From Gibbula magus (taxonomy: Eukaryota > Mollusca > Gastropoda > Trochida > Trochidae), in contig OW388299.1 of assembly GCA_936450465.1 (NCBI GenBank), positions 39,381,548 to 39,445,547 of the forward strand: a stretch of DNA of 64,000 nucleotides, given 5' to 3'. The position numbers and the translations under genes were made by a program. The notes below the pieces were generated by a model, which saw only the letters and a list, made by a program, of their open reading frames with translations, did not search any database and was not told the origin of the DNA. Shown one piece after another: positions 54,374-64,000 of this stretch. Each line of letters opens with the position of its first letter. Position 1 is the first letter of the stretch.

Positions 54374-57300
54374 ATTCTTAAATATTTCATTTCAAACTGT
54401 CCAATATGAAGCAATTCTTTATGTTTCATTTCAAACTGTCCAATATGAAGCAATTCTTTATATTTTAGTTAAAACTGTCCAATATGAAGCAATTCTTAAA
54501 TATTTCATTTCAAACTATCCAATATGAAGCATTTCTTTATATTTCAGTTCAAACTGTCCAATATGAAGCAATTCTTTATATTTCAGTTCAAACTGTCCAA
54601 TATGAAGCAATTCTTTATATTTCATTTCAAACTGTTAAATATGAAGCAATTCTTTATATTTCAGTTCAAACTGTCCAATATGAAGCAATTCTTTATGTTT
54701 CATTTCAAACTGTCCAATATGAAGCAATTCTTTATATTTTAGTTGAAACTGTCCAATATAAAGCAATTCTTTATATTTCATTTCAAACTGTCCAATATGA
54801 AGCAATTCTTTATATTTTAGTTCAAACTGTCAATTATGAAGCAATTCTTAAATATTTCATTTCAAACTGTTCAATATGAAGCATTTCTTTATATTTTAGT
54901 TCAAACTGTCCAATATGAAGCAATTCTTTATATTTCATTTCAAACTGTTAAATATGAAGCAATTCTTTATATTTCAGTTCAAACTGTCCAATATGAAGCA
55001 ATTCTTTATGTTTCATTTCAAACTGTCCAATATGAAGCAATTCTTTATTTTTAAGTTCAAACTGTCCAATATAAAGCAATTCTTTATATTTCATTTCAAA
55101 CTGTCCAATATGAAGCAATTCTTTATATTTTAGTTCAAACTGTCCAATATGAAGCAATTCTTAAATATTTCATTTCAAACTGTCCAATATAAAGCAATTC
55201 TTTATATTTTAGTTCAACCTGTCCAATATGAAGCAATTCTTAAATATTTCATTTCAAACTGTCCAATATAAAGCAATTCTTTATATTTCATTTCAAACTG
55301 TCCAATATGAAGCAATTCTTTATATTTCATTTCAAACTGTCCAATATGAAGCAATTCTTTATATTTTAGTTCAAACTGTCCAATATGAAGCAATTCTTTA
55401 TATTTCATTTCAAACTGTCCAATATGGAGCATTTCTTTATATGTCAGTTCAAACTGTCCAATATGAAGCAATTCTTAAATATTTCATTTCAAACTGTCCA
55501 ATATAAAGCTATTCTTTATATTTCAGTTCAAACTGTCCAATATGAAGCAATTCTTTATATTTTAGTTCAAACTGTCCAATATAAAGCAATTCTTTATATT
55601 TCATTTCAAACTGTCCAATATGAAGCAATTCTTTATATTTTAGTTCAAACTGTCCAATATAAAGCAATTCTTTATATTTCATTTCAAACTGTCCAATATG
55701 AAGCAATTCTTTATATTTTAGTTCAAACTGTCCAATATGAAGCAATTCATTATATTTCATTTCAAACTGTCCAATGTGGAGCATTTCTTTATATTTTAGT
55801 TCAAACTGTCCAATATGAAGCAATTCTTTATATTTCATTTCAAACTGTCCAATATGAAGCAATTCTTTATATTTTAGTTCAAACTGTCCAATATGGAGCA
55901 TTTCTTTATATTTCATTTCAAACTGTCCAATATGAAGCAATTCTTTATATTTCAGTTCAAACTGTCCAATATGAAGCAATTCTTAAATATTTCATTTCAA
56001 ACTGTCCAATATGAAGCAATTCTTTATATTTTAGTTCAAACTGTCCAATATGGAGCATTTCTTTATATTTCATTTCAAACTGTCCAATATGAAGCAATTC
56101 TTTATATTTCAGTTCAAACTGTCCAATATGAAGCAATTCTTAAATATGTCAGTTCAAACTGTCCAATATGAAGCAATTCTTTATATTTCATTTCAAACTG
56201 TCCAATATGGAGCATTTCTTTATATTTTAGTTCAAACTGTCCAATATGAAGCAATTCTTTATGTTTCATTTCAAACTGTCCAATATGAAGCAATTCTTTA
56301 TATTTCATTTCAAACTGTCCAATATGAAGCAATTCTTTATATTTCAGTTCAAACTGTCCAATATGAAGCAATTCTTAAATATTTCATTTCAAACTGTCCA
56401 ATATGAAGCAATTCTTTATATTTTAGTTCAAACTGTCCAATATGGAGCATTTCTTTATATTTCATTTCAAACTGTCCAATATGAAGCAATTCTTTATATT
56501 TCAGTTCAAACTGTCCAATATGAAGCAATTCTTAAATATGTCAGTTCAAACTGTCCAATATGAAGCAATTCTTTATATTTCATTTCAAACTGTCCAATAT
56601 GGAGCATTTCTTTATATTTTAGTTCAAACTGTCCAATATGAAGCAATTCTTTATGTTTCATTTCAAACTGTCCAATATGAAGCAATTCTTTATATTTCAG
56701 TTCCAACTGTCCAATATGTAGTAATTCTTTATATTTTAGTTCAAACTGTCCAATATGAAGCAATTCTTTATATTTCAGTTCAAACTGTCCAATATGGAGC
56801 ATTTCTTTATATTTCAGTTCAAACTGTCCAATACGAAGCAATTCTTTAATATTTCAGTTCAAACTGTCCAATATGAAGCAATTTTTAAATATTTCATTTC
56901 AAACTGTCCAATATAAAGCAATTCTTTATATTTTAGTTCAAACTGTCCAATATGAAGCAATTCTTAAATATTTCATTTCAAACTGTCCAATATAAAGCAA
57001 TTCTTTATATTTCATTTCAAACTGTCCAATATGAAGCAATTCTTTATATTTCATTTCAAACTGTCCAATATGAAGCAATTCTTTATATTTTAGTTCAAAC
57101 TGTCCAATATGAAGCAATTCTTTATGTTTCATTTCAAACTGTCCAATATGGAGCATTTCTTTATATTTCAGTTTAAACTGTCCAATATGAAGCAATTCTT
57201 AAATATTTCATTTCAAACTGTCCAATATAAAGCAATTCTTTATATTTCATTTCAAACTGTCCAATATGAAGCAATTCTTTATATTTCATTTCAAACTGTC

Positions 57301-60300
57301 CAATATGAAGCAATTCTTTATATTTTAGTTCAAACTGTCCAATATGAAGCAATTCTTTATATTTCATTTCAAACTGTCCAATATGGAGCATTTCTTTATA
57401 TGTCAGTTCAAACTGTCCAATATGAAGCAATTCTTAAATATTTCATTTCAAACTGTCCAATATAAAGCTATTCTTTATATTTCAGTTCAAACTGTCCAAT
57501 ATGAAGCAATTCTTTATATTTTAGTTCAAACTGTCCAATATAAAGCAATTCTTTATATTTCATTTCAAACTGTCCAATATGAAGCAATTCTTTATATTTT
57601 AGTTCAAACTGTCCAATATAAAGCAATTCTTTATATTTCATTTCAAACTGTCCAATATGAAGCAATTCTTTATATTTTAGTTCAAACTGTCCAATATGAA
57701 GCAATTCATTATATTTCATTTCAAACTGTCCAATGTGGAGCATTTCTTTATATTTTAGTTCAAACTGTCCAATATGAAGCAATTCTTTATATTTCATTTC
57801 AAACTGTCCAATATGAAGCAATTCTTTATATTTTAGTTCAAACTGTCCAATATGGAGCATTTCTTTATATTTCATTTCAAACTGTCCAATATGAAGCAAT
57901 TCTTTATATTTCAGTTCAAACTGTCCAATATGAAGCAATTCTTAAATATTTCATTTCAAACTGTCCAATATGAAGCAATTCTTTATATTTTAGTTCAAAC
58001 TGTCCAATATGGAGCATTTCTTTATATTTCATTTCAAACTGTCCAATATGAAGCAATTCTTTATATTTCAGTTCAAACTGTCCAATATGAAGCAATTCTT
58101 AAATATGTCAGTTCAAACTGTCCAATATGAAGCAATTCTTTATATTTCATTTCAAACTGTCCAATATGGAGCATTTCTTTATATTTTAGTTCAAACTGTC
58201 CAATATGAAGCAATTCTTTATGTTTCATTTCAAACTGTCCAATATGAAGCAATTCTTTATATTTCATTTCAAACTGTCCAATATGAAGCAATTCTTTATA
58301 TTTCAGTTCAAACTGTCCAATATGAAGCAATTCTTAAATATTTCATTTCAAACTGTCCAATATGAAGCAATTCTTTATATTTTAGTTCAAACTGTCCAAT
58401 ATGGAGCATTTCTTTATATTTCATTTCAAACTGTCCAATATGAAGCAATTCTTTATATTTCAGTTCAAACTGTCCAATATGAAGCAATTCTTAAATATGT
58501 CAGTTCAAACTGTCCAATATGAAGCAATTCTTTATATTTCATTTCAAACTGTCCAATATGGAGCATTTCTTTATATTTTAGTTCAAACTGTCCAATATGA
58601 AGCAATTCTTTATGTTTCAGTTCAAACTGTCCAATATGAAGCAATTCTTTATATTTCAGTTCCAACTGTCCAATATGTAGTAATTCTTTATATTTTAGTT
58701 CAAACTGTCCAATATGAAGCAATTCTTTATATTTCAGTTCAAACTGTCCAATATGGAGCATTTCTTTATATTTCAGTTCAAACTGTCCAATACGAAGCAA
58801 TTCTTTAATATTTCAGTTCAAACTGTCCAATATGAAGCAATTTTTAAATATTTCATTTCAAACTGTCCAATATAAAGCAATTCTTTATATTTTAGTTCAA
58901 ACTGTCCAATATGAAGCAATTCTTAAATATTTCATTTCAAACTGTCCAATATAAAGCAATTCTTTATATTTCATTTCAAACTGTCCAATATGAAGCAATT
59001 CTTTATATTTCATTTCAAACTGTCCAATATGAAGCAATTCTTTATATTTTAGTTCAAACTGTCCAATATGAAGCAATTCTTTATGTTTCATTTCAAACTG
59101 TCCAATATGGAGCATTTCTTTATATTTCAGTTTAAACTGTCCAATATGAAGCAATTCTTAAATATTTCATTTCAAACTGTCCAATATAAAGCAATTCTTC
59201 ATATTTCAGTTCAAACTGTCCAATATGAAGCAATTCTTTATATTTTAGTTCAAACTGTCCAATATAAAGCAATTCTTTATATTTCATTTCAAACTGTCCA
59301 ATATGAAGCAATTCTTTATATTTTAGTTCAAACTGTCCAATATAAAGCAATTCTTTATATTTCATTTCAAACTGTCCAATATGAAGCAATTCTTTATATT
59401 TAAGTTCAAACTGTCCAATATGAAGCAATTCTTTATATTTAAGTTCAAACTGTCCAATATGAAGCAATTCTTTATATTTCAGTTCAAACTGTCCAATATG
59501 AAGAAATTCTTTATATTTCAGTTGAAACTGTCCAATATGAAGCAATTCTTTATATTTCAGTTCAAACTGTCCAATATGAAGCAATTTTTTTATATTTCAG
59601 TTCCAACTGTCCAATATGTAGTAATTCTTTATATTTTAGTTCAAACTGTCCAATATGAAGCAATTCTTTATATTTCAGTTCAAACTGTCCAATAGGAAGC
59701 ATTTCTTTATATTTCAGTTCAAACTGTCCAATATGAAGCAATTCTTTATATTTTAGTTCAAACTGTCCAATATGAAGCAATTCTTTATATTTCATTTCAA
59801 ACTGTCCAATGTGGAGCATTTCTTTATATTTTAGTTCAAACTGTCCAATATGGAGCATTTCTTTATATTTCAGTTCAAACTGTCCAATATGAAGCAATTC
59901 TTTATATTTCATTTCAAACTGTCCAATATGAAGCAATTCTTTATATTTCAGTTCAAACTGTCCAATATGAAGCAATTCTTAAATATTTCATTTCAAACTG
60001 TCCAATATGAAGCAATTCTTTATATTTTAGTTCAAACTGTCCAATATGGAGCATTTCTTTATATTTCATTTCAAACTGTCCAATATGAAGCAATTCTTTA
60101 TATTTCAGTTCAAACTGTCCAATATGAAGCAATTTTTTTATATTTCAGTTCCAACTGTCCAATATGTAGTAATTCTTTATATTTTAGTTCAAACTGTCCA
60201 ATATGAAGCAATTCTTTATATTTCAGTTCAAACTGTCCAATAGGAAGCATTTCTTTATATTTCAGTTCAAACTGTCCAATATGAAGCAATTCTTTATATT

Positions 60301-63300
60301 TTAGTTCAAACTGTCCAATATGAAGCAATTCTTTATATTTCATTTCAAACTGTCCAATGTGGAGCATTTCTTTATATTTTAGTTCAAACTGTCCAATATG
60401 GAGCATTTCTTTATATTTCAGTTCAAACTGTCCAATATGAAGCAATTCTTTATATTTTAGTTCAAACTGTCCAATATGAAGCAATTCTTAAATATTTCAT
60501 TTCAAACTGTCCAATATGAAGCAATTCTTTTTATTTTAGTTCAAACTGTCCAATATGAAGCAATTCTTAAATATTCATTTCAAACTGTCCAATACGAAGC
60601 AATTCTTTATATTTTAGTTCAAACTGTCCAATATGGAGCATTTCTTTATATTTCATTTCAAACTGTCCAATATGAAGCAATTCTTTATATTTCATTTCAA
60701 ACTGTCCAATATGAAGCAATTCTTAAATATTTCAGTTCAAACTGTCCAATATGAAGCAATTCTTTATATTTCATTTCAAACTGTTCAATATGGAGCATTT
60801 CTTTATATTTTAGTTCAAACTGTCCAATATGAAGCAATTCTTTATATTTTAGTTCAAACTGTCCAATTCGAAGCAATTCTTTAATATTTCAGTTCAAACT
60901 GTCCAATATGAAGCAATTCTTTATATTTCATTTCAAACTGTCCAACACGAAGCAATTCTTTATATTTTAGTTCAAACTGTCCAATATGAAGCAATTCTTT
61001 ATATTTTAGTTCAAACTGTCCAATATGAAGCAATTCTTAAATATTTCATTTCAAACTGTCCAATATAAAGCAATTCTTTATATTTCAGTTCAAACTGTCC
61101 AATATGAAGCAATTCTTTATATTTTAGTTCAAACTGTCCAATATAAAGCAATTCTTTATATTTCAGTTCAAACTGTCCAATATGAAGCAATTCTTTATAT
61201 TTCAGTTCAAACTGTCCAATATGAAGCAATTCTTTATATTTCATTTCAAACTGTCCAATATGAAGCAATTCTTAAATATTTCAGTTCAAACTGTCCAATA
61301 TGAAGCAATTCTTTATATTTCATTTCAAACTGTTCAATATGGAGCATTTCTTTATATTTCATTTCAAACTGTCCAATATGAAGCAATTCTTTATATTTCA
61401 TTTCAAACTGTCCAATATGAAGCAATTCTTAAATATTTCAGTTCAAACTGTCCAATATGAAGCAATTCTTTATATTTCATTTCAAACTGTTCAATATGGA
61501 GCATTTCTTTATATTTTAGTTCAAACTGTCCAATATGAAGCAATTCTTTATATTTTAGTTCAAACTGTCCAATTCGAAGCAATTCTTTAATATTTCATTT
61601 CAAACTGTCCAATATGAAGCAATTCTTTATATTTTAGTTCAAACTGTCCAATATGAAGCAATTCTTTATATTTCAGTTCAAACTGTCCAATATGAAGCAA
61701 TTCTTTATATTTCAGTTCAAACTGTCCAATATGAAGCAATTCTTTATATTTCAGTTCAAACTGTCCAATATGAAGCAATTCTTTATATTTCAGTTCAAAC
61801 TGTCCAATATGAAGCAATTTTTTTATATTTCAGTTCCAACTGTCCAATATGTAGTAATTCTTTATATTTTAGTTCAAACTGTCCAATATGAAGCAATTCT
61901 TTATATTTCAGTTCAAACTGTCCAATAGGAAGCATTTCTTTATATTTCAGTTCAAACTGTCCAATATGAAGCAATTCTTTATATTTTAGTTCAAACTGTC
62001 CAATATGAAGCAATTCTTTATATTTCATTTCAAACTGTCCAATGTGGAGCATTTCTTTATATTTTAGTTCAAACTGTCCAATATGGAGCATTTCTTTATA
62101 TTTCAGTTCAAACTGTCCAATATGAAGCAATTCTTTATATTTTAGTTCAAACTGTCCAATATGAAGCAATTCTTAAATATTTCATTTCAAACTGTCCAAT
62201 ATGAAGCAATTCTTTATATTTTAGTTCAAACTGTCCAATATGGAGCATTTCTTTATATTTCATTTCAAACTGTCCAATATGAAGCAATTCTTTATATTTC
62301 AGTTCAAACTGTCCAATATGAAGCAATTCTTAAATATGTCAGTTCAAACTGTCCAATATGAAGCAATTCTTTATATTTCATTTCAAACTGTCCAATATGG
62401 AGCATTTCTTTATATTTTAGTTCAAACTGTCCAATATAAAGCAATTCTTTATATTTCATTTCAAACTGTCCAATATGAAGCAATTCTTTATATTTTAGTT
62501 CAAACTGTCCAATATAAAGCAATTCTTTATATTTCATTTCAAACTGTCCAATATGAAGCAATTCTTTATATTTTAGTTCAAACTGTCCAATATGAAGCAA
62601 TTCTTTATATTTCAGTTCAAACTGTCCAATATGAAGCAATTCTTTATATTTCAGTTCAAACTGTCCAATATGAAGCAATTCTTTATATTTCAGTTCAAAC
62701 TGTCCAATATGAAGCAATTCTTTATATTTCAGTTCAAACTGTCCAATATGAAGCAATTTTTTTATATTTCAGTTCCAACTGTCCAATATGTAGTAATTCT
62801 TTATATTTTAGTTCAAACTGTCCAATATGAAGCAATTCTTTATATTTCAGTTCAAACTGTCCAATAGGAAGCATTTCTTTATATTTCAGTTCAAACTGTC
62901 CAATATGAAGCAATTCTTTATATTTTAGTTCAAACTGTCCAATATGAAGCAATTCTTTATATTTCATTTCAAACTGTCCAAAGTGGAGCATTTCTTTATA
63001 TTTTAGTTCAAACTGTCCAATATGGAGCATTTCTTTATATTTCAGTTCAAACTGTCCAATATGAAGCAATTCTTTATATTTTAGTTCAAACTGTCCAATA
63101 TGAAGCAATTCTTAAATATTTCATTTCAAACTGTCCAATATGAAGCAATTCTTTATATTTTAGTTCAAACTGTCCAATATGAAGCAATTCTTAAATATTC
63201 ATTTCAAACTGTCCAATACGAAGCAATTCTTTATATTTTAGTTCAAACTGTCCAATATGGAGCATTTCTTTATATTTCATTTCAAACTGTCCAATATGAA

Positions 63301-64000
63301 GCAATTCTTTATATTTCATTTCAAACTGTCCAATATGAAGCAATTCTTAAATATTTCAGTTCAAACTGTCCAATATGAAGCAATTCTTTATATTTCATTT
63401 CAAACTGTTCAATATGGAGCATTTCTTTATATTTTAGTTCAAACTGTCCAATATGAAGCAATTCTTTATATTTTAGTTCAAACTGTCCAATACGAAGCAA
63501 TTCTTTAATATTTCAGTTCAAACTGTCCAATATGAACCAATTCTTTATATTTCATTTCAAACTGTCCAATATGAAGCAATTCTTTATATTTTAGTTCAAA
63601 CTGTCCAATATGGAGCATTTCTTTATATTTCATTTCAAACTGTCCAATATGAAGCAATTCTTTATATTTCAGTTCAAACTGTCCAATATGAAGCAATTCT
63701 TAAATATGTCAGTTCAAACTGTCCAATATGAAGCAATTCTTTATATTTCATTTCAAACTGTCCAATATGGAGCATTTCTTTATATTTTAGTTCAAACTGT
63801 CCAATATGAAGCAATTCTTTATGTTTCATTTCAAACTGTCCAATATGAAGCAATTCTTTATATTTCAGTTCCAACTGTCCAATATGTAGTAATTCTTTAT
63901 ATTTTAGTTCAAACTGTCCAATATGAAGCAATTCTTTATATTTCAGTTCAAACTGTCCAATATGGAGCATTTCTTTATATTTCAGTTCAAACTGTCCAAT
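54374..64000. repeat. 39-bp satellite with higher-order structure
   Basis: Roughly 245 head-to-tail monomers of 39 bp (consensus TTTCATTTCAAACTGTCCAA then TATGAAGCAATTCTTTATA), continuing past the window. Common variants: TTTCAG, TTTTAG or TTTCAT before TTCAAAC; AAGCAA or GGAGCAT; and a 40-bp form with CTTAAATATTTC. A marker variant, TTCCAACTGTCCAATATGTA, occurs at 56701, 58660, 59601, 60149, 61834, 62773 and 63869. A block of 1959 bp is repeated almost exactly (55214-57172 and 57173-59131); later blocks repeat at 548, 1685 and 939. The monomer is a multiple of three without stops in several frames, so long false reading frames arise on both strands. Confidence 0.98.

Noticed and set aside
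54484..63970. Many long open frames on both strands in the satellite (13-residue repeats such as QTVQYEAILYISF).
   Set aside because: They arise because the 39-bp monomer is a multiple of three without stops; they are open on both strands, break at 40-bp monomers, and show no start or splice context.
54374..64000. CRISPR-like array of regularly spaced repeats.
   Set aside because: There are no unique spacers; monomers are contiguous variants of one sequence in a eukaryotic context.

Overview
This is a stretch of animal nuclear DNA, AT-rich and repeat-rich. It is most likely from a mollusc. That placement is an inference: a SINE-like 3' end with a CACT-repeat tail, tandem-core elements with GC hairpin ends, Penelope-like and Tc1-like elements, and a mosaic lectin/scavenger-receptor gene are all familiar from mollusc genomes. 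I see nothing bacterial.

One large gene runs left to right through about 53 kb and is open at both ends. I placed 21 exons by hand from acceptor/donor pairs and reading frame. Together they give 3789 coding bases (1263 codons), about 6 percent of the window, and all 20 junctions are phase-compatible. Domain order is: two short Ser/Thr-rich linker exons (966-1043, 8498-8596); four SRCR domains, each split over two exons by a phase-2 intron right after the LG[F/Y] motif (9324-17893, 22118-24921, 28119-28783, 30686-36112); two single-exon vWA-like domains (36464-37069, 37334-37882); one C-type lectin domain in three exons (39640-39837, 40194-40278, 45505-45653); then LDL-receptor class A (LDLa) modules mixed with short two-cysteine exons (47819-53800). 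Signal peptide and C-terminus lie outside the window. The product should be an extracellular or membrane-anchored, multi-ligand recognition protein.

The introns are full of mobile DNA, often nested. 2.7-4.4 kb: tandem copies of an intron 3' end, interrupted by a hairpin-ended element. 4.7-5.8 kb: a terminal-inverted-repeat element holding a palindromic HindIII-type array. 10.4-12.6 kb: a block rich in GACAA/TTGTC motifs enclosing a separate three-exon spliced unit with a polyadenylation signal. 12.8-17.6 kb: a Tc1-like element containing a LINE and a tandem-core element, plus an 842-bp duplication. 19.4-21.5 kb: Penelope-like pieces, one with an internal inversion. 23.3-28.1 kb: a tRNA-like SINE head, a second decayed Tc1 transposase, a 33-bp minisatellite and a foldback element. 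31-34.6 kb: nested MITEs and a 434-bp tandem array. 40.5-45 kb: a tandem-core element and a tandem dimer of the hairpin-ended element. 46-49.5 kb: hairpin and foldback elements.

From 54.37 kb to the window end lies one uninterrupted 39-bp satellite, roughly 245 monomers, with higher-order periods of 1959, 1685, 939 and 548 bp. Whether the receptor gene resumes beyond the satellite cannot be seen here.
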